From NCBI RefSeq assembly GCF_932526225.1, contig NC_064040.1:4337681-4401680 (forward strand): DNA of 64,000 nucleotides, read 5' to 3'. Position 1 is the first letter of the stretch, and every line of letters begins with the position of its first letter. The translations under genes were made by a program, and so were the position numbers. The notes beneath the pieces were generated by a model. It saw only the letters and a list, made by a program, of their open reading frames with translations, did no database searches and was not told the origin of the DNA. Below, piece by piece: positions 35,651 to 47,698 of the stretch. Source of the DNA: Nematostella vectensis (taxonomy: Eukaryota; Cnidaria; Anthozoa; Actiniaria; Edwardsiidae).

Positions 35651-37749
35651 TTTGGGTTGTGGGTACTTCCCAAAGCCGGTACAGGCCGGTTGAGGGGTCA
35701 ATGTGTTTATTAAATTAGTTTTCAATGACAGTACCATTGTAATATCCCCACACTACTAAATGAGGGTTTTTTTCTTGTATGGTTAATTTGGATTTTTAAA
35801 GAGCCCTTGCCAGCCACACTTTTGTTATTGTTTTCATTATTGTCTTCTTATATGAAATGAACTTTTGTATTCCAATGCAACCCCAGTGCAACATAAAATG
35901 GATTAAAACACATAAGCTGTTTTGTTTTTTATTAGAGATACCACATGGATGTCACTGAATTTTTGATGTAGAATCTTGAAAGCACATTATTCCTGGACTT
36001 AAAATATGAAATATAAAAATATTGAAATTTATTTTTTGAGTCCAGTATCCATTGCACACTCTGATTGGCTCTTGTGAGGTCCGGTATCCTATGATTTTAC
36101 AAAATTGAATGGCTAAAACTCAGAGAATGTCCTCTTCCGGAGGGTTAAAAGGGTTTTGTGGAAATTCAAAATGGAGTTTATTGAATGATCAGAATGATCA
36201 GCTTTTCCAAAATAGTCAGTGGAAATGGACACTTTCTCACTTTTGGTATTTCCCTAGGATAACAAAATGGTGGGAAAAAAATCAGGACACTGACAGATCA
36301 AGTGATAAATTAAAATTGACATTGTTTTCACCTTGGGCAAAGGGTTACATTACAATGGTAGAGGAAAAAAACTTTTTTTTTTCAGTGCCAGCGAAAACAT
36401 ATTTTGAGCGAGCAGCATGCTCGGGTAGATATAGGAATCTTCAGACCTCTCTATTAGCCAATCAGAGTGCAGGATTCGTTCCCGTGACCACTAAAAAAAA
36501 TAACTAAGTATTTATACTAGATAATTTTTTAATTCCTCCAGTTTGTTTTGTTGCTATTCCAGGGGGGGGGGGGACTCGGATATCAACATCAGGTAGTGGG
36601 TTGGGTGGTGTGTTCAACATATTTTTTGGTGAGTTTGATTTATATTTGTGTGTTTTATGTTTATTATCATTCATCTACAGTAGATGGGCGTATTAGGTAT
36701 AAAATAACAAATATCGTTATTTAATTTGATTTAGTACATACTTATGTTTCTAGGGTTCTTTTTAGCTGAGAAAGCAAAACATGGCCATACCAGGGCTCTT
36801 CTTTATCTGTTGAAACTGGTTGATTGTCTTCCACCCAAAAACGAAAGCGAATGTTTTTTTTCTCGATTGATGCGTGCGTGATCGATTATAACTTCAATTT
36901 CAACGTCAAAGGCTTGTCACAGCAGTTGTCTTGATCATCAAAGCTGTAAACATCTGCAAGCTAACAAGCTAAAGGTGCTTTATTGAAACTGTTGAAATGT
37001 GTTTGAAGGCTTAGGACGCTTGATTTTCGTACTGTCTTTGTTTTCTCTCTAAAAGAACTAAGATATGATACCGAGAAAAGTTAAGTCTTCTTCCTTTTCT
37101 TCCTACCCTTTTCTTTTTTCCATTAAATCTGTTAAATCATTTGACAACTGTTGTTTGTTGAGAGCTTGCCTCATTTCGTTGTGACTCGTTTGCTTAATTG
37201 TCAGGATATTGCAGCGGATCCTTAATACTATAAACTGCACATCACCAAAATGGCACACGAAAGCAAACTTTGTTTTTCGCACTTCACCTATAAGTTAAAA
37301 GTACTATTTCCATTCTTATTTTAAGAGTCTTTCTATTGGTAATTCAAAAGTCTGACGAAAAGTGATTCCTATTCTATAACGACGATAAGTGGAGTTTTCA
37401 AGCACTTGGTTTATTTTTTATTTTCATAATATTCAATTACATTTTTACTCTATATTTGGCAAAACATATTCAAAACAAAGACTAAAATAAACCTTCCGAA
37501 CTATTTTTTTTCCTTTTTATTGATTTTATCTTTATATTTTATTTGAAACTATTTCAATAGAAATTGGCTTTGGCAGCAATACATCCCCGATAAAGTTACT
37601 ATGTTATCGTTTTTGGCTTATCTTTTTAACAACCTGTGTTTTCTGCTTGCGTAAAATTGATCAATGCCCCCTATCGCGATGCGCTTGCCCGCGTTCTCCA
37701 TTCTCGACAAGTGACGCACCTGCCACGTTTTCCCGCCGTCAGTCGTAAA

Positions 37750-37830
37750 CATCAGCCAATAGCAGCGCTTTATACATGCGACAGCCAATAGAAAAGCTGC
37801 GTGTAAATCCACTAGCCAATAGGATTTCAC
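37750..37830. promoter_or_regulatory. Cluster of three CCAAT boxes
   Basis: AGCCAATAG occurs three times within about 60 bp (near 37753, 37784 and 37813), spaced about 30 bp, next to a locally GC-rich patch (37670-37740). Regularly spaced CCAAT boxes are typical NF-Y promoter elements. No coding start that they would serve was identified within 2 kb. Confidence 0.35.
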
Positions 37831-40124
37831 GGTAAACGTTATCAAATTTCGGCTGAATTGCACTTCTTAGCAAGGCATATTGTCTTGCCCGCGGACAAAT
37901 ACCGTAATTTTGGTGTGTGAATATACAGTTGTTATATTTCCGAATTTTACGATAAAAACAAGAATTAGCGCGGAAGTGAGAGTGGCCACGATATTACTTT
38001 ATCGTCGTGAAAGTAGGTCTATACATGAAGTTAAACTGTTAATATTTCTTGCTATCGTTATTCATAATGCATACTTCAAGATATTATATTTTATCGAAAA
38101 TCGCATACGTATGGAGGTATGTATTTTGGATTTTCTTTTAGAACAAACATATTGGTTTTCTTATTAGAAAACATCCGTAAAGTTACCTCTATTTTGTGGG
38201 TTTTTTTGTGTTTATAGCAACAAAGTGTCATTCCTTGAAGAAATGCTCGCGGGAGCATGTATAAGAGAGGGTTTTCAAGTGAAGCGATTTAAATAGGCGA
38301 GCAGGTGAAATTATCTTCTTCCATTCATATCATTAGAAAACGCGCGAAACTCGCCACGACGAGACGCTAACGTTTAGCAAATGCGGTTTATCCCTCAAGG
38401 ATATCCATTATTTTCAGTAACCATCTAAAAACACCCGATCTCGTGGACCTAACGCGCTCAGACCCGATGTTGTTTTTTTCGATGTTTTTGAGGGAGAACT
38501 GAAAAGAGGAAGTGCTCAAATATTAATGCGGTAGATCAGTCATTAAATTGTCAATCTCGCGGCGTTGTCAAGCGCTATGAGACGGGGAATACGGCACAAG
38601 TCAAGCACAGACCTGTGATAGTGGTCAACCTAAGCCGTGCTTGTTTTGTTCTCTTGACCACAAAACATGCCAGTATTGTAACAAAACCAGGTATTTATCA
38701 CGCATGTGATGATAACAGTTATTCTTGTTAGCTTTAATCCCATGATTTTAATTCTATGCTCGAGTAATTTTACACAAACCGCTCAAAATTATCTTTGCCG
38801 TTTTAACTTCGAGAAAATGAGTGAGAAATTGCGCTCTATGGAAAATAGCTGTCGGTTTTTTTAAAGAAGCTATTTTAGCATTTTTGTAGAAAATGTAATC
38901 TTCTTTTTTGTGGACACCAATTTGAGAATCGTACAAATGTTACTTTTTGAGATGTTTTTATTATTATTTTTAAAAACTATTATTATATTGCGAGATTCTG
39001 TTACATAGAATATAGAGCCATTTCTAAACTCGAACCAATTATGTCTCGTCAATCTCTCCAAGGAAACTAAATTTGAGAACATATTTTGAACAAGATCCAA
39101 TAGTAACAGAGAATAGTTTTATCAACTTCCTTGTAAAGTTCTCAACAATTCAAAAAGGGAAAAGGTTTATTTATTCTTGTATCAAGATTCACGGCAAATA
39201 ACGCATTGAGGTTATGACTTGCGGAACCCTTTCTAAATACTTCTCGCCATAAACACCTGTGACTGAACTCGCGCCAAAACAAACACAGAAATGAATGCGG
39301 CAGTATGCCAAAAAGCGAAAAAAAATCTTCAATGGAAAAAGCCCTTTCTGACTGAAAATTCCTTTCCGATTCGTAAGATGCTTTTTGTTATTGTTAGTTA
39401 TGTGCGTACACGGTACAGACGTAATATAAGATTGCCACATAAAAAGTCACGTGAATTCTTAGTGCGAGTCGCCTAGTCAAGCGCGCTATCTCCCATTACA
39501 TACCCTATTTACATTTTTGCAATACACTCCTTTTTCAACGTCTAATTTTCAGTTGAAGCTCGGCCCTTCTTATTTTTGGAGTATTTTAAGGAAATGGTAT
39601 AAATGTTTTAGTATATAAAACGAGCTTTAGAGCAATTTTCTTTTCGAAAACACTTGCAAATCGGCTGTTACACCCGCCATTTTGCTTGATTTCGCGGCGC
39701 AGGAAAATCTCCACCTCCTAGGAGGTGTATATTGCATTTTATCCCAAGTTTCTCAACCAATCAAATCGCTTGTTCTTGCGAGGTTCCCGAGATTTATATA
39801 CTAAAAAATAAATATAGTACCCAATGAACTAGTAGAAGAGAATAAACAAATGATCAATAGAAATGATATTCAAGGCTGTTATTGTCAAGACAATTTGATT
39901 CTGCATTTTAGAACACATCAGACTAAGAGAAAAAATATGGCGAAATCTCAGACTGGACGATCTTGTGAACAAGGGCCTTTAAAAAAAAGAATGTATAAAT
40001 ATTTAAATTGAAGATGAACGATTTTTATTTTGGAAACATTTTCATAAACATAATCATAATAATAATTATATCATAATAATCTTCCTATATTCTCGTCGTG
40101 AACCCTACGTATTGCTCTATTCCA

Positions 40125-40496
40125 GAATTGGTCTTCCAGTGCCTATCGCTAACGACCCTCCCCTTCCCCATGAAACCACCGACGTCCTTGTACTTGCACG
40201 GCCCCCTGGCGGTCCTTGTGTTGTGTGGGGTGACGTTAACCTGGGACACGCCGTTATTTGAGCAGTACCACGAGCACTACATGTCGCACGCGAACTACCA
40301 CGGTGTCGATGTGTTTACAGAGGACCTGAACGCCCCAAACGGACCGGAGAAGGTGATGGAAAGGTTCTATGTGTGTTTTGGACGCGACGGGCGCAAGACC
40401 TACTTCAAGAAGCTGGACGAAACGTATTTCTCCAATAGGAGGTTCTGGATTATTACGGCGACTGGCAAGTTCGTGGCATCTATGAAGACTTGTTGA
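40125..40496 (+). CDS. Unrecognised exon or small gene, up to about 124 aa
   Basis: A frame ends in TGA at 40494-40496 and is open back through a good acceptor (CTCTATTCCAG before 40125; a second AG is at 40137-40138). An internal ATG at 40170 would give a 108-aa protein with an N-terminal hydrophobic stretch (SLYLHGPLAVLVLCGVTLTW) like a signal anchor. It is followed by a polar, aromatic-rich domain (FEQYHEHYMSHANYHGVDVF, then FYVCFGRDGRKTYFKKLDE and YFSNRRFWIITATG). Codon third positions are GC-rich, unlike the AT-rich surroundings, which supports real coding. I do not recognise the family. It may be the last exon of a gene whose upstream exons I could not find, or a single-exon gene. Confidence 0.45.
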   Translation, partial: ELVFQCLSLTTLPFPMKPPTSLYLHGPLAVLVLCGVTLTWDTPLFEQYHEHYMSHANYHGVDVFTEDLNAPNGPEKVMERFYVCFGRDGRKTYFKKLDETYFSNRRFWIITATGKFVASMKTC

Positions 40497-40499
40497 GCA

Positions 40500-40700
40500 G
40501 CGTGGTGGGGATTCTAGCGAGAGATTTCTTTACACAAGCGAGCATTAGGAGGTCATCGTAGCGAGAGATCTCTTTGCACAAGCAAACATGCACTTGGTAT
40601 CTTTGAGAACATGTTGAGCAGTGATCGTAGCGAGAGATAACGTGGCAAAAGCGAACTGATTTGGATGTCATTTTAGCGAGAGATCTCATTGGCCATGGCG
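40500..40700 (+). repeat. Short tandem repeat with GTAGCGAGAGAT core, about 4 copies
   Basis: TAGCGAGAGAT(C/T)TC followed by TTTGCACAAGC-like text recurs near 40515, 40557, 40626 and 40673, just after the stop codon at 40496. It is probably in the 3' UTR or just beyond it. Confidence 0.6.
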
Positions 40701-42128
40701 TACAAGCACTCTGGGGATTGAGAACATCCCATAAGATGGGAACGCCGAGATTGCACTTATGGCAGACGTTGTGATCAAGCTAAAATCACGTTAGGATCAC
40801 GTTGGGATCATGGAGGGGTGGTATTTGTGCAAGGCAGACAAGGCAAGGGACAGACGAGTCAGTACGCCCGATTAGGCGGGTAAAAATCAAACTGCATTTG
40901 TACAAGTCAGGGGACAGTTGCATCAAACCGTTATAAAAAAAAAGAATGACTGTCCGGTCAGCGGTCCAGAATTGTTTTGTGGGAGTTGAACTGCTGGCAA
41001 GCTAATTTCTAACATCTATACTCATGAAAAATATCATTACTGGAATTGAATTACCTAATGATTCATTGTTAAGATAAAAAGCGCTAAACAACAGATAGAG
41101 TCCACAGACGTTTCGGGGTTCTCTTTATTAGTGTGTAGTGGCTACAATACGGATACCCCATACCTAGTCCCAATACACCAACAATACGTATACCACATAC
41201 CTAGTCCCAATACACCAAAAACTTGTATTCGACTCTGCCAAATTTTTGTCTTTAACAAGACTTCTTAAGGGAGGTCTGCCCTGAAGAAGTCTTATGACAA
41301 TTTAGGCTTTTTTGTATTTATCCATACCTAGTCCCAGGTACGGTGTTCTGATCGGACCTCCTGTGTTAAGAGCTGTTACGTCACAGGAAACCATGGGCTC
41401 GTCCCAGAACCCAAGCTGCCTCATGGCAGGACAGGAAACCCGGTAAGAACGCCCGGCACTAGGCTGATGTATACCATGTTTTCTTCTAATGCATACAATA
41501 GATCCATAATACGAAGTCACGATTCATGATTTTAAGACAGTTAAGACAGAGAACAGCGGTTGGGGGGGGTGGGGGTGGGGAAGGGGGTTGAATTAGAAGG
41601 ATCCACGCCCTTGTATCCGTCCCTGACTAATAGCATTGATTAAAAAAGGCTAGCATAATGAAAATGATAAGAACGAAATTTCACTTTTAAAGAATTAGAA
41701 AGTATACACAATTAAAACACCGATCATTGTTTTCTATATAAATATTTCTACCCGAACACATCCATATCTCATGTAATTTAGCATATAGTTTTGCGAATGC
41801 GAATGATAAAACGTTTACTGTACCATTGTGGAGAATCGTACCGGGTTGACCTAAAGCCGTCGAGGCTAACGCAAGGATAAAACCCAGTCCTCTCAATATG
41901 TCCCAATATTCCACGTCACCATTTTTCTCATTTTCAATACATGGGGTTAGCCAGGCAGCCAAAAATACAGTAAATGTATAAGACATTAACTAAAATACAG
42001 GAGAAAATGCCTTTTGGGCCCCCTCTTAAAAATCCTGGTTAAGCCGCTGCAATAGACCCGGGCCATACAGTCCCCTCGTGTGTCCCTCGGGTGGATTCTA
42101 TAATACTCGTGTGTCCCTCGGGTGGATT
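40700..42128. other. Intergenic interval, no gene seen
   Basis: Contains a small hairpin (41257-41293, AAGACTTCTTAAGGG with its near complement), a G-rich run (41560-41590), a duplicated CGTGTGTCCCTCGGGTGGATT block (about 42078 and 42109), and dispersed-repeat text at 41985-42050 (a CCTGGTTAAG...GGGCCCCCT type) that reappears inverted near 47915-47945. Confidence 0.6.
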
Positions 42129-43058
42129 CTATAATGGAGGTCCTAGCTGGCGTCCCACGTGATCCCCGGCGCCGTATGGCAGTACGCATGCGTGCTCTGT
42201 AAGAAGCGCTTCCAGCTCGTTGTATTCAACAATTAAGGTGGCGATATCCCTTTCAACCTCTGCGTTCTGCTCTTCCAGTTCGGTGGCCTCCTGAAAAAGT
42301 GTTCAACAATCAATGGCTGTCTTAAAAAAGAAGGAAATCTGCACGGATTAAACCCAATCAATTTCTTTGTTTCACTGCGATATCCGGGGGTATGCTGAAC
42401 GAAGGGTGAGGCTTGCCGGTTTTTTAAGTAAAGGAAAATACTGTCTTCTGAATGGGGTGAGGGGGAGAGTGGATATTCTATCTGCGCTTTGGCATACCCT
42501 CTGCAGCTCCTCTAGCCTTTGTCTCCGTTTCTCGCGGCAACGAGAGGCGGCCTGCTTGTTGCGCTGTCTTCTGCGAATGATCTTTAGCTCCTCTGCAGGA
42601 GTGAGCTGACAGAAAAACACGCTTAGAGCTTTATTCTTATAACAGACGAAACCAAAGTAAAAGACGCTAAGATCGCTTCCTAAAGGCGACACCAGGGTAC
42701 CCCGTCCCCTTTGTTTACACAGAAAGACGCTAATGATAGCACTATTCTAAAAGATGAAAGCAAAATGAAAGACGCTAAGAGCACTTCCTAAAGGCGACAC
42801 CAGGGTACTCCCGTCCCCTTTCTATACGAAGAAAGACTGTGCAAGACCCCCTTTAAGAATCTACATCTTTGAGATCCTCGCGACAGCTTTCATTACCTTT
42901 GGCGGTGGCTTCTTCTCGGTAACTATAGGTAACGAAAGTCGCCCCAGTCCCTGGCACGCTCGTCTACTCTGAATCACGTGCTTCAGTTCTTCCTTGACCG
43001 GGGCGCTCACTGCACCATGGGAACTGCCTGATGGCGCGTATGTGGTATTGGTTGCCAT
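42129..43058 (-). CDS. Small bZIP transcription factor, ATF3/JDP2/Fos-like, 3 coding exons
   Basis: Exons in transcript order: 43058-42897, 42605-42498, 42290-42129; 143 aa, all phase 0. The N-terminal segment carries APVKEELKHVIQSRRACQG, close to the FVKEELRFAIQNKHLCH stretch of ATF3. Exon 2 holds the basic region RRRQRNKQAASRCREKRRQ with the invariant N-x7-R. Exon 3 holds a leucine-zipper heptad series (LEEQNAEVERDIATLIVEYN then ELEALLTEH). Such proteins bind AP-1/CRE-type sites as dimers and are often stress-induced. The ATG at 43058 has a strong CACCATGG context, but the frame stays open upstream to an acceptor at 43125-43126, so an extra 5' coding exon is possible. The tail after the zipper is short, without the ATF3 HRPTC motif. 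Confidence 0.87.
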
Positions 43059-46043
43059 GGTGATGCTAGCAGCTCGGACATGCTCAGCTGATGAGGATGT
43101 GATAGTAGAGGTTGCACATGCGTGCTGAAGATAGAGGATTCAATGATCATAAGCCAAATAAATCTCACTTCCCTATCCTTTTTCCATGCATTTATATAAA
43201 TTGTATACAGAAGTAAGTACATGGGTTTGCATGAAGCCTCGGATTGACACATTTTGCTGCTATTTTACTCACACCCAATGGGTCGCTTCCGTTGCGATTC
43301 ATGCACATATTCATTCACCACAACTCACTTTTGTACAGCAAGTAAGGTTGGATCTAGCAATTCAAGTAACTTTATAGTGAGTCGCGAGTTATACCTAAAA
43401 TGCTTGGTCATTTTTGCTCGATGGCAAGAGACCATGGTCTCTTGTCGATGGTTATGCTCTGCTTTGAGCGCTGTTTTTATCTATTGCTACCTAAATGCAG
43501 ACAAGCCCAAGGCACGGGCTAGGATAATTTTACTTCAAAATGATGTTTGTGATGACCAGTTTAGGTGCTTTATACAACACTATCAAGACGTTAGACATAT
43601 TTTGGAGAAAAATTATCCTATAGCGCGTGCGCAAGGTATTTGTCCGTACGAACATTTTCGATGTGTGCGCAAAAATAGTGCTTGGAATGCTCTTTTGGTT
43701 CCCTGTGGATCATGATATTACGTCAAAACAGACACGATTCGATAACTGATATCGTTGTAAGTTCGGGTCAAGTAGAAAATGGCAGACAGATTTGGCCCAA
43801 TAAGTAGGTGCATTTATATATGCGACATTCGACTCATCTATATGACAATACATTACGAAAACAAAATCAAATTTCCTCTGATAATAGAGCAGCTGTAACC
43901 GGAATTCCTAATACAAACCTACTGAGTAAAAGTGCGGATAGTCAGGGATATAATGATGTCATCAAACGACAGAACACGTTCACAGGAGAGAAAACTTAAA
44001 CAATACTGTCAATGAGTCACGCGTGATACTACTTCCGGTTTGCGCACCCATTTCCGGTTTGCATATAATTGGTCGGTTTGCGTGGTAATGTTGAGATTTT
44101 TTTCTAGCTTACTCATCAGAATGTGGGATAACGGCATTTTAAGGCTACTCTGGTACATTTTTTGTAAAGATTCAGCAATGTTTCAAATCTTGGGAGAAAG
44201 TATATCATTCAGTAATTGATCGATACAAGGTTAGCAGATCTTCTCCTGAGGTTTCGTTTTTCAGACTCACAAGTTTGTCATATGACCACAACGACGAGAT
44301 TTGCGTATCAATTTCTAAACCCAGTAAGCAAGTCGAGATTTTATGTTTCACATGATCGCGAAATATACCATGTAGAATACATGGTAGGTTTAGGAAAAGA
44401 ATAACCCCATCTTTGAAAATCAGACAAAGTCAGTTTTTGCCACAACAAATTAGTCTTACTTTTTGCCTTAGTCCTATTGTTTTTTTTTTTCGGTTTGATA
44501 TAATAAGTTCCTCTTAACTTTTCGATGTTCTTTTCCTGTTCAGTAAACTATAGGTAGAAGTGCCTGTCAAAGAGCTTTTAGATTCATAGTCCATCTTTCG
44601 GGCGTTTGCTTAAGGTGGAGAATGGTAGTTTTTTAAGTTCCGACAGAAAAAAGGAAAAAACACAGAACAAGTGTAAGCTAGTAAATAGATATATTAGTCA
44701 TTCAGCTTTTCTCGATTCGTGGGCTGCGATTTATGCCTGTCATCTACGACACAAACAAATTCGTTATTTCCAAGAGAATAACTTACCGTTTTAGCGATTT
44801 GCTTTGGTGCTGGAATCATTGCTAAAGTGACATTAGACTCAATAAAAATACAGAGTAGATTGTATCGTTTGACTGTTATACATAGTTGGTCTGTATATGA
44901 CCCACGTGCGCTTGACAGCGACTGCAAAAAGGCGAGATACTCGGAAAAATCGCGTCATCAACGGATTTGAGAACAAAATGTAAACACGGTTCCGGTAACT
45001 GGTAATGCCTCACGTTTTGGAAAATCCTAAAATTCTTAAGAGCGTGCTACGCATATTGTTAATTAAAGAAAAATTACATCAAATGTCATATTGAAGAACT
45101 CCAAGATGAAATTCTGATAAAAATCGCAGTGCAAAAAATGCAACTGACACGACACAAAAGTATGGAGTTTGCTTTATCTTGCGCAACCTCAAAACTAATG
45201 ATGAAAAAACGAGAATTTCTCGGGTTTTTAGCCCTAAACACCGTAAAAAAGTAATATGTACCTTTGAAAACGGGGGAGTGTTTAAAAATAAAGATATCAA
45301 CTGTGTCACGACGTTGTCATTATACGTTTTATTTAACCCTTTGAAGTGCAATGTTTGGAGTCCCGGCTGGGCCATCATGAGTATCAAGGGGAATCTCTAT
45401 AGTGGCGTGCGGCCAAGAGCTTTTCCAAGGTAAAAGTACACTGTCAACGCCAATAATTTTTAGAACGGCCACAAAACACGCAGAGGAAATGGTATTCCAA
45501 CTATAAATACATGGTTATCCCCAGTAAGGACTTCTATTCTTTAGATCCGTTGGGGAACTAAGCCTATGCTTGTAAGTTTAGCTTCTATATACAAATTAGA
45601 ACTTCATGCCTGCATTTAAAGTAGACCTGTAATTCAATCACATCATTATTAAATAATGATTATTCTTTATTATATTAACATAAAATGAAGCACTGGAAAA
45701 CTTATGTAGCGTGACCCGCATCGTAAATATCATATAAATGAGAAAATACGAGTACTAGTTTTGTAAGCATTTTGTTTACTATTTCTTTTTTCCTTTTTTA
45801 CTGGTTACCCATGATACAACGTGTGTTACGCTATTTTTACTTCGACTCTCAAAATAATGAGACCTCATTTGGATTGCGTGACATGACGTGACATGAATAA
45901 GGTGGCGAATTTTTAAACGGGGGTTTTATATAATATTTTTGTTCACCATAAAAAAACTTCTCCCGGCACACACGTAGACCTTTGCGCCCTAAAAACGCCC
46001 CTCCCCCCTCCCCTCCTTCACTTCACCCACGCATGCCCCCTTT

Positions 46044-46118
46044 TAGCCTACGTGTAGCCGCTGACTCGCGAAATATCACGAGGGGATATTTCGCGAGTCA
46101 GCGGCTACATGTAGGCTA
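46044..46118. ncRNA. 75-nt hairpin with 34-bp arms, miRNA-precursor-like or foldback element
   Basis: Arms 46044-46077 and 46085-46118 match at 33 of 34 positions with a 7-nt loop (ACGAGGG). The arm core is GCCGCTGACTCGCGAAATAT. It is GC-richer than its surroundings. Size and near-perfect pairing fit a miRNA precursor or a tiny palindromic element. Expression cannot be judged from sequence. Confidence 0.4.
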
Positions 46119-47423
46119 GCCTTCTATCACAACATGGTGAAAACACCCTCCCCTCCCCTCTCCCTCTACCCCATATAAGACATAAACATATAAGACAAGC
46201 GCTTCTCCTAAAAATACCAAAAACTTAATTAGTTTTCAAAGCAGTCGCCCTAGGTTTGCTTGACATTGACAGAGAGGCTCGGAGAAGGCTTTCTCGGTCA
46301 ATTACTTAAACGGAGGTACCGCCTCTCCAAGCTGCACCACACTAACCTCTCAGTGACAGTGCTATATATTTAGTTATTTAGAGGCTTCCCTCACTTGAGT
46401 TCGAGGCTCTATTTTTAGAGAGATCGCGTATAGTTGAAATTTACTTACTAATAATAATATCATCCATTATCACTTTTATCTCAGAGACTCTTACGCACTT
46501 TGAACACAAATACTGCAAGTTTGCACAACTGCTAGCTCGCACAAATGGAACTGGAATGAGCAACTGAATCTTAGTGCCACTACAACACCGTCTGATAAAA
46601 TAAAGGGTGTCTATAGCTTACACATTCTTGTTCGTTGTACACATTTTTAAGTGACTTACCAGATTTTTACCTTGTTTTCTTGTATTTTCGTTTTCTTTTT
46701 GTTGATGCTTGTAGGACGCGGAAATGTTTACTCAAAGATCGCGAGAGTTTTTATTTTTGCCATATTTGTAAATCTATAAATAGAACGAGGAAGTATCGAG
46801 CAAATTGCTTGCGGAAAGTATAGTATGCAATAGGAGTTAACAGAAAATAGAAGACATTTGAAACATGTAGTCTCTTTAACCCTTACGATTGAGGTGTTTT
46901 GAAGACAACGCATGAAAAGTGCTTCCTATATTGTACTTCCTTAGTAACGACCCTGGCGGCGTGCAGGGAGGTTTAATATAAGAGTTCCGTGTGCGCTCAA
47001 AGCGCGCACAAAGGAATATATCTGTTATAGCGTATCTGAGGGATACAACACACAAATCCTTAAACGCTAGCTTTTTAAAAACTTTATTTATTTTGTTCCT
47101 AAACGCATATTTCTATACATTTTTATCAATAATTTTGTACCATGGATGCAACGACGTCCGCTGTTAGACCCTCTTACCCGAAACCGTCTACGATCCAACG
47201 AGGGGTGAATATGCTTTGAAGACCACCATCCTTTGTGTTCGCTCAAACAGTGGCATTTATAATTTTTCTTTTCTTACAAAATAAAAAATATTGTCTTTGA
47301 AAGTTATCTAGTCTAGTATACACCTACATCAAATAAGGTTGTACTTAGAAAATCCATGTTTCGTAACTCACAGTCACATTCAAGCAAAAAAGCGCCCAGG
47401 TTTGAAATGTTATAGCATTCATG

Positions 47424-47429
47424 TTTATT
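47424..47429 (-). terminator. Poly(A) signal candidate for the EF-hand gene
   Basis: TTTATT on plus (AATAAA on minus) lies about 270 bp past the stop codon at 47699-47701. Others occur farther on (near 47083). Confidence 0.4.
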
Positions 47430-47698
47430 TGGCAAACAACCACGTTACCAGGAAACAGTCATTTATACATTACCCATGAAGCACTGCAAGTTAGGACACA
47501 TGGATTCTCGATAGCCTGCTAGAATAGCTTTCTCTCACGTTTCTTTTTAGCAGTTCACGTATTCGTGTCGCCTCTCTGTTCCTTTGCTTTTTGTTTGTTT
47601 TTCTCTTGCTGGCAAAAACAAACAAAAACGCAAACGGACCCAACATTACAATTCAATGAAATAGAATGCTGCTGAAACCGTTTAACACGGGATTTACA

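Larger units (their letters stand above)
34088..40124. other. 6-kb interval without a supported gene; repeat relics
   Basis: AT-rich sequence. Contents: a direct repeat pair (34369-34470 and 34703-34812, CCCATTGACTCCTGGCTATT...); a minus-strand frame 34821-35039 and a plus-strand frame 35189-35455, neither recognised; a dispersed-repeat segment 35540-35650 whose relative lies at 63880-63990; a plus-strand 132-codon frame at 36109-36507 without recognisable motifs; a CCAAT cluster at 37750-37825. Some upstream exons of the unrecognised gene at 40.1 kb could be hidden here, but I could not identify them. Confidence 0.6.
43127..47698. other. 4.6-kb interval without a supported gene
   Basis: AT-rich spacer. 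A 153-codon plus-strand frame (43254-43715, starting at a non-ATG codon) and several shorter ones show no recognisable domain or splice context. A 34-bp-arm hairpin is at 46044-46118. Pyrimidine-rich CCCCTCCCC text is at 45990-46010 and 46145-46175. The stretch may contain regulatory DNA for the divergent neighbours. Confidence 0.6.

Noticed and set aside
36109..36507. 132-codon plus-strand frame
   Set aside because: The composition (Lys/Asn/Ser/Trp-rich) is low in information and there are no motifs or splice sites. It resembles interspersed-repeat text.
43254..43715. 153-codon plus-strand frame
   Set aside because: It begins at a non-ATG codon and has no recognised domain; it lies upstream of the bZIP gene in AT-rich DNA.
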